This document shows, piece after piece, positions 48,638 to 63,625 of a DNA stretch of 64,000 bases. This DNA is from Hoplostethus atlanticus (lineage: Eukaryota > Chordata > Actinopteri > Trachichthyiformes > Trachichthyidae). The notes under the pieces are model-generated. The model was not told the DNA's origin and did no database searches. It saw only the letters and a list, made by a program, of their open reading frames with translations. The translations under genes were made by a program, and so were the position numbers. The stretch lies in assembly GCA_034670405.1 (NCBI GenBank), contig JAXDDX010000007.1, forward strand, positions 624,001 to 688,000. The letters are read 5' to 3'. How positions within the stretch are numbered: the first letter of the stretch is position 1; each line of letters starts with the position of its first letter.

Positions 48638-51600
48638 ATACGTGCATACCTGCTTGGGGTTTCAGAGCGCTTACTTCCAAGGGCAGTCCATAAGGAAATA
48701 TTACCTGCTCGCTGACAGTCTAAGCCTGCGTTTTCCCACATCATTCACCAGGAAGTAAATAAATAAACTGACCAATCAGTCAACTCGGCAGAAGGCATGT
48801 CTGGGAAGCAAAACATCTGCGGAGGAATCTGACGGCTAGTTCAGGGGGAGACAAGCGCCGGAGATCAGCGGCTTGTGAAGATGATATCTGTCCTCCGCTG
48901 TGATTGGATGATTCACCCGTTCTTTATTTGTCTTCCAGCTCAGTGAATTAATTCCGCAACGTTGCAGAACGTGCATTTGCCGTGAAGCTACACTCAACGC
49001 AACATTCGTCAAAAAAAGACGACACAAGAAGGGTCGCGTTGAGCCTCATCAAATTGCTGACACCCGACACCCATATCGAGCACGTTTCATTCTCTGCATG
49101 AAGGCAAACTCATAACAAAAAAAAACCCTGAGCGACGCTCCTACTCCTACTTATCCGCTCCTTCATCCGTCCGTGAGCGATATTCCCAAACTGACATTAA
49201 CACCTTCCGTGGCTTCGGGGCCCATTCTCCTGTCGGCTAGGAATGCAAACAGAACATTCATCATCGCGAGGGGGAACGTTGTGTATCATTAACCCTTATC
49301 CTCCGCTGCGGCTAGCCGGCTAGCTAAATTGCGGGAGATTTAACCACTTTTTTTTTTTTTTGTTGGTTTTACATCTCATGTGTCCAAGACTTGATTCTTT
49401 CAGCATCCCATAACTCACTTCCATGGGGGGGGGGGGTTTGTGTTTCTCGTAACCCGGGAAAAAAAAAAGGTTGATGCCTCGCGGTCCCGCTTGTGCATTT
49501 TATCACTTCAGTTAAAATGCACAGTGCCGATATACAGTGCACAAAATATTTGACACATAGTAGCTGCTTGTGATTGAGTAAAAAGTAGTGCTGCTTATTT
49601 GATTGTTATTTATCACCGTTCCACAATGCATGCTGCAAGGCTAACCGCAAAAAAACAACCTAAGTTCTCTCATTGTTGCCACTCGGAGGTCTTTCTCGTT
49701 CGTAATCAGCAGAGGGATGATCAATCCGGCGTCTTTGCTAACGAAGACCTCCTCCTGGCCGCTCACACCAGAGACCTTGGAGGCAAGCGAGGCAGCATGT
49801 GGGTCACCGCAAGAGAGGGAATGAATTAATGGTCTTGCTGTCGCGGTTCGACCTTGCTAGCCGGGAAAACACAAAGTCAAAACCTCAATTTGTGTAATGA
49901 AGTGTCGGATCATTTGGTTGCCACGTGAAGATCGTGACTCATTTCATGCTGGGAGGGTAAATGTCAAAAGCGGATGAAAAATGCACCTGCTATGGACCTC
50001 TGGCAGTCTTGAGTCGACCGAAACATGTATAGTACATGTTCGTCTGCGTATGCGGAGACCGGCTCTACAATTTTTATGTCTCTCGCAAAAGCTTTTGATA
50101 ACCGGTGCTACTGATGTGGAATCTGAGAGGAACTCGGGCCTTCCTTCATCTTCTCCTGGGTGTCTTCCTTGCATGTATTTTCTCTCTCTCTTTCCTCTCT
50201 GGCTTATGTTCTAATCTTTTTGACTCCTGCTCCTGCTCCTCCCATCAAGGAGAACCTGCTACACTAAACCGCTAAGAGCTACGTGCACGTGCAACCCTGT
50301 GTCATTTCTGACCGTGATAACCGATGTGAGGTGTATCTGTAGCCACTGTTTCTTCTGTGTAGTGTTTCCAAACACGACTCATCATCTTCATCATCATCAC
50401 TGTCATCATCTTCAATCCAAGTCAACACACCCATGCGCTCACTTCATCGTAACACTGCGTCGCTACGTTGCGTTAGCTCCATCTCAGGGCAACCTGTATC
50501 TATAATAATACTAATACTACATGTAGTTACAGCTCAGAGGTGATGCTGGTCCCACAGGGCTCATAGCAAGAATCCTATTGGAGCCCTGTGTGTCACAGGG
50601 TCCCCAAACTAGGAAACACAAAGTCATCTCACCCACTCGTGAGACGTAATCCCCCCCCCCCCGACTCCTTCGCGTTCACCGCTGCCTCTCACCGAACCAA
50701 AGTATAAACAGATTTCATCATCATTTATGAAATTGTCAGCTTACCCAAGCGGTTTTGTTCAATTTAGTCCATGAAATTTGCCAGAGGTTTTTGCACCCCG
50801 CGCCCCCTCCCGCCCCCCACTACCCCTGTGTAATTATAAGCAAACACTGTCCAAGTTCTACTGTGGTATTCGATTACATCAAAACAGACTCACAATAAAG
50901 GATCTGTGGTAATTACCCCAAGCTGACAAATGATACGAAGCATGAACCGCTTCTTCTGCCAATTAAAACATTTTCCCCCGCAAACTATATTTGGAACGTT
51001 CCTGGTGAGGAAGGTAAAGATATGAGTGTGTCGCTGTATTGCAGACTCTCTCTCTCTCTGTTAATGGAGTTAATGAAGTTACCACGCGCAGGGCTTTCCC
51101 TATGTCAAAACACCTCTATGTGCCTTTGCCACATTCTCCCAGGTTTACCACATCATAACTCAACATAATTCAATGAAACTCAAACCGCAGAACTAATTTC
51201 TGTCCGCTCCTCAAGCGGCGTACGCGCTGCGCCGAAGTGACAGCAATTAAGAGGTTTGGTTATTTATTGAAGCCGAGGAGGCGGGCCCTCGCCGTGTGGC
51301 TTTTGGAACCGAATAAGCGCCGGGAGGAGCGCGGCGGGGGGGGGCAGAGTTTGCTTTCCTTATGGGGAAATACAATCCTGCCCAATAGCAGCTCATTTCC
51401 ACAGGAGGCCATGACGAGAGAGAACGAGCTTCGCCCCGGTGGCTAGATTTACACTGCTAAATTTATAACTTCACCCCTCATCAAGTCAGAGTGTAAACAC
51501 AGAATATGTTTCAAGTGGCTCTTGTTTGTATCTTTAAACTCTTTCACGGGGTGAAACTGAACTGAGCAACTCAGCTCAAGCACGACTCACTGAGAAATGA

Positions 51601-53436
51601 TGGAGAAATGCAGGAGTTGATCTCAAACGGGTGATAGCGAGGGCTAGTGTTGGCAGAGGTGGGCAACCAATCAGCTCTCTGGGTGGTCTTCGCACAAACG
51701 GACACTCTCCAATGATAATTCTAGATAAAGCCTTTACCCAGCTGGTCATGATATCCCTATCTGTCACCCTAACACTGATTGGAAAAAGCGGCAAAATAAT
51801 GGTCCCTGCTCTCGATCACTCTTTTCCTCAGAAGACCTTATAGGCAGGCTTGAGCAGGCCGGAGTTGTTTCTACGACTTGAATCCACATTCAAGTCCTAA
51901 TAGCGACCAACATGTGATCACATCGGTCAGTGGACACCATATTTGGCGTACAGGGGAAAATTAGGCTTTGATTGAGGGGCCGGTCTGTTTCAATTAGACT
52001 AACATGTTAGAGGAACAGCACGTCTTCCATTGACACAGTAGGGATTTTTTTTATTGACCACATATAAAATGTTTTCTGCTCGGGGGGGGGGATTTGCAAA
52101 AAATATTCTTTTTCATGACTCCACTTGGATTTCCAAGAGGGAGGCCGCGCCGCTGATATCGGCATGTTTTCAATTACAATAACACACATGTATCGCCTTG
52201 TGCAGAAAACATCAGTAAGAGATGGAAAAAAAAAAAAAAATCAGCTCACGTCCAACATGTTAAGCTCTCCGCTGTACGAAAGCATGGCCGCCCGCAATTG
52301 TTGCCAGCTTATTATTTTTGATCAATAAAACGCCAGACTGCGCTCCCTCTCCCATTAGACAGACACGTTATTTAGCTATAGATGTAGCGCGACGACCCCT
52401 CCGCTCGATCTCTCTCTCTGCTCTCCAACAGATATGTCTTGCGGAGGAACAGAAACCTTAATTGTAATAGAAGACAGGCTTCGGCTAGCTTGGACCGTCT
52501 CCAGCAGCCGACAAATTATCCTCATTGGCACAGAAACGCGCAAACCGAAAAAAGAACGTGGGGAGCGCGAGTTCAGACTTCAAACGCAAGCTTTATGGTA
52601 AACGATTGGCAAAAGAGTTCAAAACTTTCTCTCTCGCGTTGCGCAATCTCAGCCTCCTATGAAGCCCGCTGAAGCCCGCCTTTGAAACGCCTTCCTCTCT
52701 CCCCGTTAACCGAGAGCATTTCTTTTATGTGCGACTCGCCGCGCCAAGACCTTCTCTGAGCATTAGGAGCTCGGCCTTCGTGTAGGGAAGTGACAGCTAT
52801 ACGGGGGCTGGACCCTCAACCTTCGTTCCTGGACACGAGAGAGCTCTCTCAGTTGAAGTGTCGGTGAATGGGGGGGAAAAGGGGAAAGGGAGCCCTTTGC
52901 CCTCTCGTATCTCCCTGAGCCATCTGGAGTATAGCCAAGAAGTAAGAGCCTCCAGCCACTTGACCGCTAAGTGGACACGCGCTTGAGGTAGAAACTCTCT
53001 CTCTCTCGGACACCCAGCCGGCGAGCCCTCGTAAGTCCTACCTCTAGCCAACAGGCGGGGTCATCCGGCCAGCGGAGTCAGCCAATTTGTCATGAAACCA
53101 GACAGCGAAGTCAGTCAACCTGTCAGCCCTGCAGCCAGTCGGTGAGGAGGACCGAAAATGTGGAGGAGGAGGAGGAGGAGGAGAGTGAGCGTGGTGGGGG
53201 AGAGTGGTTCCCACCTGTAGACCATGTGCACCTTGATTTACTGGCAGGCTCGAGGCTCTGAGCTGTAGTTATTGGGCAGACGCTCTTAAAAATACAACCG
53301 GAGCTCTCTGAAGCTCCGACCAGAGACGCACTTTGCCCTCCCGCCCCTCCGACTGCACTGACAAGCTCCTAAATTTACAGGCCCTGAGACGTGCCGGATT
53401 GGCCTCCGCGCTGTTTATTGCGCGTCCCGAGGCCAT

Positions 53437-53635
53437 GTGTGTACGTGCGGGTATGTGCGTGTGTGCCCATGCGTGTGTGCGTGTGTGCGTGTGTGTGCGT
53501 GTGTGTGTGTGTGTGCTCTCCCTCCCACTGAGCTAGACACAACTAGGCAATGAAAGCGGTGACAGATTGGTCTGATAAAGTCCTAATAGGTACACACACT
53601 TTAAAGTTGGCGGCCTGATAAGAAGGGAGAATGGT

Positions 53636-53679
<44 letters not shown>
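53437..53679. repeat. TG-rich array and CA array
   Basis: Impure TG/CG run at 53437-53513 and (CA)20 at 53638-53679, an inverted pair. Confidence 0.95.
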
Positions 53680-53680
<1 letters not shown>

Positions 53681-54498
53681 AGTTTGTCGTCAGATTGAGA
53701 TAAGAGCAGCAACAGAAGCTGGATCACAGGAAACAGGCAATGGAGATAAAAGAGTGAAAGAGGGAGACAGAGAGGAGGAGGTCATGTGTTGAAGCCTCCT
53801 ACAAAACTATGCTCCCACTGAGCGTAAGGAGTTGTCTCCCAAGTTGCCGCGCTTCTCAAAAATATCTCACAAAACAACAAATATGCTTTTAAAGAGAACA
53901 GACGCCCTGCTTTCCCCCCCGAGGCCGGCTGTAACGTGGATCTACTCAGAGAGCTCATCTCTCACACGGCCTGAGAGAGCAAAGATTGAATAACAACCGT
54001 ATCGATGCACTAGGTCAAACTAATCCAGCACCTTCCACAGTGAACATGACAGTTTAAGCTACATGAGTGGAAGTAGCATCGATGCCCTGCAGTGAGATAC
54101 ATGCCACTACACTTTTCATTTGATGATGCATGGTTTAAACGTGTTCAGATATCTATAGTTTGGTTACATATGGTTTAGTTTCATTTCATTATGGTTTCAT
54201 TTAATTTGGGAGACAGAGAATCGCATCCGTTTCGCTTAGTTAGAAGAGTTGGAAGAACCTTAACGACGGTATTCGCTGTGCGGTCAGGAACACCAGGCCC
54301 AACCACTAAATACCCCCACACACCACAGAGTGCATAATTCAGCTGCGCCTTTGAAGGCTTTCAGAGTGACAAGTGACACAACACAGAAGGAGTCGGCAGG
54401 GAGGGCAGCAGGCCAGGCCCTACCCTGAGGCTTATTTCCATAGGAAATAAACTGAACGTGCAACACATACTGCGACTTGAGGGATATAGTTGTTTATA

Positions 54499-54738
54499 TT
54501 ATTTTATTTTATTTTATTTTATTTTATTTTATCATATGTTGTTATTTTATTTTATTTTATTTTATCATATCTTATGTTATTTTATTGTATTTTATCATAT
54601 CATATCATATCTTATGTTATTTTATTTTATTTTATCATATCTTATGTTATTTTATTGTATTTTATCATATCATATCTTATGTTATTTTATTTTATTTTAT
54701 CATATCTTGTGTTATTTTATTTTATTTTATTTTATTTC
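54499..54738. repeat. ATTTT pentanucleotide array with higher-order pattern
   Basis: Tandem ATTTT units mixed with ATCAT-type and TTATG units. The string CTTATGTTATTTTATTGTAT recurs at 54571 and 54641 (70 bp), so the array has internally duplicated blocks. A 10-bp ATTTATACAC tandem follows at about 54800-54842. Confidence 0.95.
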
Positions 54739-55531
54739 AAGTGGTGATAAATTAGCGAGAACACCTCTTCCTGCCAGACTAGCCAATAACTATTTACACA
54801 CTATTTATACACATTTATACACATTTATACACATTTATACACAATAACTATTTATACACAAAGATAGATGAAAAAGCAATGACTCTCAGACAACTATTGT
54901 CCAACGTGGATTTCAAAACCGACGGGGGGCTTCGGGTTTAAAAATAAATGAAAGGCTTTGGAATCGGGGCAGGCGCTTGGAAAATGATTACATTCCCGAA
55001 GCATGTGCGTTCGATCGACCCCCCAGTTCGGGAGGAAGTGTGACAGACGGTTTTTGGGCGCGCGTTCAAAGCGCTGCGTTAATCAGAAACAGAGAATTGA
55101 GATTATCCTTCATTATTTGATCATTTGGTAAACACGCTCCGACCCGACTCCTTCCCTCGCAAATGCAGTCGCGCAGTGTACACACATGCAAACAAACACA
55201 CACACACACATCATTTGTGATCCAAGATCCTGCTGTCATGGTAGCATGGAAGCTAATTGTGGTAGCTGGGATGAGTAGGTGTTAATTAGCTAATAACACC
55301 AGCATGTCAAGAAAATGTCTACACACTCAGGAGAGGTTGATGTGTGTGTTGTTCTTTCAGTAACGACACCATGTGGTGTTGTGTTTGGACCCAAGTAAGT
55401 TCTGTCTCTCTGTGCACGGCTTCACCTCCCTCCCCACACTCTCGTTTTCTGGTATTGCCGCCACCACTGCTGTTGCACTTTCTACACGTACCTATGTGTG
55501 TGTGTGTTTGTATCTCCCCACACGTGTGTGA

Positions 55532-57652
<2,121 letters not shown>

Positions 57653-57706
57653 AGATTCCCGTCGCACCTCCTACCACCACAGCCAGCAGCACGGAGGAGC
57701 CGTCAG
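57653..57706 (+). CDS. ntn1: netrin-1 coding exon D: linker between LE3 and NTR domain
   Basis: This 54-bp micro-exon completes codon 456 (A|AG, Lys), encodes residues 457-473 (IPVAPPTTTASSTEEPS) and leaves one base of codon 474. It is the Pro/Thr/Ser-rich hinge joining the LE rod to the C-terminal netrin module. The human counterpart as I recall it reads IPVAPPTTAASSVEEP, so the match is clear despite the short length. The acceptor AG is 57651-57652 and the donor is GTGAGC at 57707. The exon is symmetric (phase 1 on both sides), so skipping it would shorten the hinge by 18 residues without a frameshift. Thr and Ser residues are candidate O-glycosylation sites. The next exon, which should open the NTR domain with a Cys-rich stretch, was not found before the window ends. 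Confidence 0.93.
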
Positions 57707-58528
57707 GTGAGCAGAGAGAGAGTCTTAATATTTTGTTGTGTGTTGTTCATGTGCTAAGCGTTCCTTCTAGAAAATGTAACACACAAGGGGGGGAAAAAAA
57801 CAACGTGAGGAGCATATGGTGGAAGTATGCATTTATGGATTTCCAGCAGCTCCACACCCTCACAGCCCAATATCTTCCCACGAGTGTGAAAACAGAGTAC
57901 AGTATAAATTGGATCCCTCTCGCCTCCCCCCCCCTCTTCCTTATTAGGGGTTCATAAATATGAAACCAATTAGCGGCAACCCTGAGATGCGCCTCCTTTA
58001 ATCTCTCACACTTCAGACTATTAATCCGTCTAACTGCGGCACAGTGGGGTGTTGATGTACGGCACCAGTTTTGCAGTTTACTTGATTTGCCGATTTTTTT
58101 TTCATCTCCCCCATCTCCCTCTTTCTCTCTCTTTCCTGTCTGAAGCCAGGGAGGGATAAGGGAGCTTGTTCTCATTCAATAATTCAGTAATGCTTGGGAA
58201 TGATTCCTGCTCTGCTCTGCGTTACATCCCGCACCGTCAAAAACATCGATGATTTTACTGCCGTATCTTTGTGGGCAAGATAAGGCATAAGGGTTATTTA
58301 CACTAGATCCTGCATATTTGAACACATATGAATGTACAGTTTATGATGTAAACATAAACATACATACACGTGCATGAGTTACATGCAACATGTGCTATGG
58401 AAACATTAACCTGCACAAGCCCCGTTGGAATGAGCAGCATGTTTTGTCCTTTGGCCCCGTGGTGGAAAAAGTTGAGTCATGCAAGCTAGCTTCTTCTGTC
58501 TCAACCGTGCAGCCGCAGGAGGCCGAGA

Positions 58529-58529
<1 letters not shown>

Positions 58530-58558
<29 letters not shown>
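58530..58558. repeat. (GT)n microsatellite
   Basis: Run of about 14 units. Confidence 0.95.
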
Positions 58559-58560
<2 letters not shown>

Positions 58561-59793
58561 GCTCCTGCAGCTGTTGTCAGACCCTCGGAGGTCCCCTAAT
58601 GCTCCCCCGACAGCTTCGACTGACAGCGCGGTCGGGATATCGGCCGGTCCCCACAACCCTCCTCCTCCTCCTCCGCCTCTTCCTTTTCTTTCCCCGTCTC
58701 TCTTTTCTCCCTCCCTTCACCTCCCTTCGTCTCCCTCCGTTTCACGCTTTGTCTTCACGCGACGCCGTGTGTGGTGCGGCGCTAGAGAGTTAGCCGGAGC
58801 CGGAGCCGGAGCCGCTCGTCAGGGAGTCTGTCCTGGCTTTCTGTGTGTTAGGGAATTTTTCTTCACGTCACGGAGGGAATTCTGGGTAATTCGGGTAGAT
58901 GCACAAAGTAAATATGAAAACGTATTTCTTGTTTGTTAGGTTGTTTGTTGAGACACCCAAACTCTTTCAATACTCTAAAATAAAAATTGTAAGTTTTTAT
59001 TTTGCAGCACTTATTGCTGCTTTGTGGCTTTCAGTAAGAAACCTATATCAGGACCTCTCCGTCCAGCTCTGCAGCTACGAGAGACATTCTTGCCTGTAGC
59101 TACGTCCTATAGGAAGGCTCAACAGCCTCTTTTTATAATCCCATTGATTAAGCCTATGTCACTGAACCAATGTAAACACAATGGAGAGGAAACTGCGTAA
59201 TGACTCTGCCCGTGCAGCTCCAGGTAATCTAATCACAACGGAGAGCTCTGGGAATTCCCTCACGTACGTGGAATGGGCAAGGCCTCTCTTCGGCCCAGAA
59301 AGGTTGAAATCAAGCAGATTGCGAGGTGGAGCACCCTGACGGACATGCCTGCGTTGGTTATGTCGGATTTCAGGGGCAGCGGAGGGTCCCAGCGGACCAC
59401 CCAGGCTCGAAGGCCCGGAGGATGCACGCGTTACCGGGTCGCCTCGGAGGGTCGCGGAGCAAACGCACCCCTGGACGGCGTGGTACTCCAACAGCTATGA
59501 TATCACCCGATGCGTGATTGCAAACAGATGCGGCGCTCTTTATCGGGGCATCGCGGCGTTCTCCTCCTCGCACTACAGTACATGCAGCAACATTCCTGTC
59601 CTTGTTAGTGTAGCATGATAGACAAGAGAGAAACTGAAGAAGAAGAAGATAAACAAGACGAAATATAGGGAAAAGAACAACCAGAACAAGAGGAGGACAG
59701 AAAAAAAGAGGAAAAGAGGAAGGAATTGGAGACCGATAGAGGAATGCAGAGAGTTTATGCAGCAACAAATATGGGAAAATAGAGAGAACCTGA

Positions 59794-59796
<3 letters not shown>

Positions 59797-59830
<34 letters not shown>
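59797..59830. repeat. (GT)n microsatellite
   Basis: Run of about 16 units ending in GCGTGC. Confidence 0.95.
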
Positions 59831-59833
<3 letters not shown>

Positions 59834-60210
59834 CATGGGTGACTAGGGGGCGTTGCGTCGACAGCTGTGAGGCAGGTGCCTCCTTGCGCCTCGGTGGAGG
59901 GCGGGGTGTGGGAGTGAATGGAGGGTCTGGGGGAGAATGGAGTGGATATTAATTTGTCTCCTGCAACCGGGGTCTCCCCCTTTGACCACATGGAGAGCTG
60001 GAATGCATGGCGAATACCTCCGATGGTGTGGCCCAGACAAAACACATATTGTGCTGGTAGGTCACGGATGGTGTGAGCCGCCACTCCCACGGGTCGTGAC
60101 AGAGACGTCTGCACGGCAACGCAATGTGGAGGGGATTAACCGCTGATGACCTGTCATGGCCGCCCCGGCCTGTCAGGATATACAGGCTGTGAAAGCAACT
60201 AATCACAAGG

Positions 60211-60245
60211 AGGAGGAGGAGGAGGAGGAGAGGAGGAGGAGGAGG
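60211..60245. repeat. GGA trinucleotide repeat
   Basis: (GGA)n with one GA interruption. Confidence 0.93.
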
Positions 60246-61862
60246 TTCATGCCGATGATGATGAGGATGATAAGGATAACAAGGTTCAGTCGTGTGTGTG
60301 TGTGTGTGTCTGTCCAGGGCTGGAAGTGATCAGAATTTGTGGCGGACCCCTCCTTAGATTTTTTGGACATGAGTCTTCCTCTACACGCCCTGCTCGGTGC
60401 TCGCCGACTCCATCGTGCTTCAGAGCCATGTCATCGTTGGATCTTATTACCCACACTTAATCGTGTGAGAGTGAGAGAAGAGAGAGAGAGAGAGAAAGGG
60501 ATTGCGAGAGACACAATTTGCAGAAAGCAGGGGCCGAAACAGAACGGCACCGTATCGAGTTCTCATTATCGATACCCGACGTTTGCGTTTGATTTACTTT
60601 TTGGCTCTTCGAAGCCCCTTTTCTAACAGCATGAAAACCTTGGCAGTGCTGTTTCCTTTCCCCATCCCCCCCACCCCTCTTTCTGCATTTGGTGATAGCC
60701 AACAGGAGTGCCCGCTGACTCATCTGCAACTCATCAGTTACAGTAATGGGGGACGACCCGAGTCATCAGGCCCGATGCCACGCCACCCAACACAAAACTC
60801 TCAGCTAGCGGGTCAAGAATCGTGAAACTAGCCTCTTCGCCGGCTGTTGTCTTTTTCCAGGCTTGGCTCTCGCCGTGATTCGAAAACAAACCCTCTTTTA
60901 CTCTCGGAGATGGAGGGAGGGGGAGGAGCTGGGGGAGGCTCTCTTCTCTCCCTTCTTTCTCTCCTCCTCTCTCAGTGCTGTAGTCCAAGCGGCCCGGGGC
61001 AGAGCAGCACACTGGGCTCCATAATCTAATTACATGCTTTATTTGCCGCAATTTGTTTCTCAATCAGTCTAGTTGAGGGAGAAAGCCCTCCTCCTGGGCC
61101 CTCATTCACACCTCCTTGTCTCAGTGCCCCTCTCTCTTGCCTCTCTGGCCGGCAGCACCACCAGCAGCATGGACCTGTCCTCTGCTTTAAAGCAAAGTTG
61201 CCACATTGATTTGTGCGACACGAACACAACCGGAACTTTTTTTTTATTGATCTGCAAACCCTGCTCTGCAAGATCCTGGCTATTGAACACAACTCTTCCA
61301 CGTGTAGCTAGTCACTGAAGTAGCAGGGGAACAGGAGGCAGTTAACCACCATTAAGAAATCACTACCTTGAAGAGAAATTGGAACTGGCCTCAGAGCGTT
61401 GTACTTTTTGTTAAAGTTAAAGTTTTTAACAAAAATCGACAAATCAGAGGCCAAGAACCTATTTGTTGTTCTTGTTCTTGCTGTGTTTCACGTTGGTGTC
61501 AATCATCCGGTGGCGTCTGCACACTGTCGGCGTAGTCGGAGATATCAGGACTCGTTTTCCTTCCTTTCTTCAGAAGAAGACATTTTGCTGCCATTCATTT
61601 TTTGTACAGTATGAAAAACAACTTCCATTGAGCTAAGATAATCCACCAACCTTCTCCGTTGTATGTTATTTTATTGAGCCCGAGTTGAGTGTTTTCGTAT
61701 CAGCGAGCGCATTACGTTACACTCTGCTTACTGTCAATCACCTGACACCAACAGGAAGAAGTCTCCGCCAGGAAATAATCCCTCAAAAAACTTTATTGTC
61801 ACATCCATGTCTTCTTATTTTTGGGGCGTCTTTGTTAGCTGGAGACGGCTAGTTCATTTCAA

Positions 61863-61907
61863 GCTAGGTTTGACGGCGCTAGGTTTGACGGCGCCAGGTT
61901 TGACGCC
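61863..61907. repeat. three 15-bp tandem units
   Basis: GCTAGGTTTGACGGC twice, then GCCAGGTTTGACGCC. Two changes in the third copy keep the GGTTTGACG core. Confidence 0.95.
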
Positions 61908-63007
61908 GTAAAAAGTTTGTATTTTAAAAACGAACGAGAAAATGATTTGAGAAACGTAAACTAGACATAGACAGAAGTAATGCGCTACAACTCCAGAAGA
62001 CACCGTGGCTATACCGGCCCTGAACGCAGGCCTGGTGTTGCCCCAGTGCGGGGCACCGTGAAGCTCTAATGCGTCAAACTGTACAGTGCCGTATCTGATC
62101 CCGGAGCAGCTGTAGCAAGAAACATCCCGGGGCGGAAAACCATTTGGCTTCAATGTCTGTACAGGACTTTGATAGCGGGGGGGCGGGGAGGTCCACCTCT
62201 CAGTTACCTCTCCCAGGAAACAAAGCGCCGCCGGTAACTACATCTACTCAGAACACGGCGAGGCGCAGTTTGAGCTCGGCGCTACGGGGCGAGTCCCGCT
62301 TTCCCCCCCCGGCAACTTGCGAACGCACGCACAAAGGGAACATTTGTCCTCGCGGTAGGGGACTGCCTGGCCCTAAATGGGGGATCTCGGGGTGCTCTCG
62401 GCGAGGGCCCCGGAGCCGTTGTCTCAGGGGTGCACTAATGGGGAACGAGAGGCTATCAAAGGGAAGTATCACGATGGCATCAAGGGGGGTTATGAGAAAA
62501 CAAAGCTGCCTTTCCACAGTTCCCCCTGCCGTCATTTACATGGTAATCAGGCACCGCCGATATAGACTCCTCTGTTTCAGTTACTTTGCCATTTTTTTTT
62601 CTACAACCACCAGCATCAGCGTTGAGCTTTTTGCTGATTTTACGTGAAATCCTCCTCCTCCTCGTCCTCGTCCTCTTCTTCCTCCCACCCCCCTGATAAA
62701 TTCGCTGCCGTCTTCTTTTTTTTGTCAACCCCGCCACCCCTTTCGCTCTCTACCAGTATCCATTCTCCCGCCTCCCTCCCCCCCCCCCCCCTTTTTTTTT
62801 TTTTGGGTGCATTTTTTCTTGTTGCGGTGTTCCCCAGGCAACCTCATTCAACTGGAGTATAAAGGAGAGTAAAGGCACGGAGCAAAGATCTGGTCACAAC
62901 AATGAAGTTTGTTCATATTCAGGCTGGCTGAAAGCTCCAGTCCTTCTTCCACTGCCCCATCACTCCCCTCCACTCTCCGCGACTTCCCCCCCCTGTCCAT
63001 CCATCCA

Positions 63008-63034
63008 TCCCTCCCTCCCTCCCTCCCTCCCTCC

Positions 63035-63059
<25 letters not shown>
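63008..63059. repeat. (CTCC)n followed by poly-T
   Basis: CTCC tetramers at 63008-63034 run straight into about 25 T. The poly-T could mark the antisense poly-A of a retroposed copy, but no source was recognised. Confidence 0.95.
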
Positions 63060-63065
<6 letters not shown>

Positions 63066-63584
63066 CTCATTACAACTTGCAACGCTGAAGTGTAAAGCAA
63101 GTGAATACTCTGGATCCAATTTGTGTCAGTTGAGGGCAAAAGCCGGGGGAGAAAAGGGGGGAAAACTTTTTTTTTTTTTTTGGTGATTTGGCCTCACGTC
63201 ACACATTCTGGCCCTCACTTTAAGCGGCTGGCAGTGTGACAGCGTAGCATGGGGCAATCACCGAAGCCCTCAGCTTTCTGGGTTGCTGGGGTTAAACTCA
63301 ACACAGTGGGAGTGTAGCCGGCTTCACCTCCTGGTAATCTATCATAAAACTGATGGAGCTGTTTGGCGAAGGAGCAGGGGGTAGTTATGATGTAGAATGC
63401 ACAAGCGTGTGTGTGAGTGTGTGTGTGTGTGTGTCAGATCAGAGCAAAAGAAGTGGTTCATTTCCAATACTGGAATACAATACAAAACCACGATTGGTGG
63501 TTTAGGGTGATTTGGCAAATTATATGTCCACTTTTGAGGCTGTAAAAATCAACTACTTCACTTGTTCTCAACTACGTCAAATAT

Positions 63585-63586
<2 letters not shown>

Positions 63587-63625
<39 letters not shown>
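63587..63625. repeat. compound (TG)n(AG)n microsatellite
   Basis: A TG run turns into an AG run at about 63610. Confidence 0.95.

Noticed and set aside
54458..54847. Ile/Leu/Tyr/Phe-rich membrane-like open frames
   Set aside because: Translation of the ATTTT array in three frames gives the hydrophobic look. It is a tandem repeat.
62144..62647. 167-residue open frame in a GC-rich patch
   Set aside because: No recognisable domain, no splice or promoter context that I can support, and it lies within the ntn1 intron. Overlapping reverse frames are also open.
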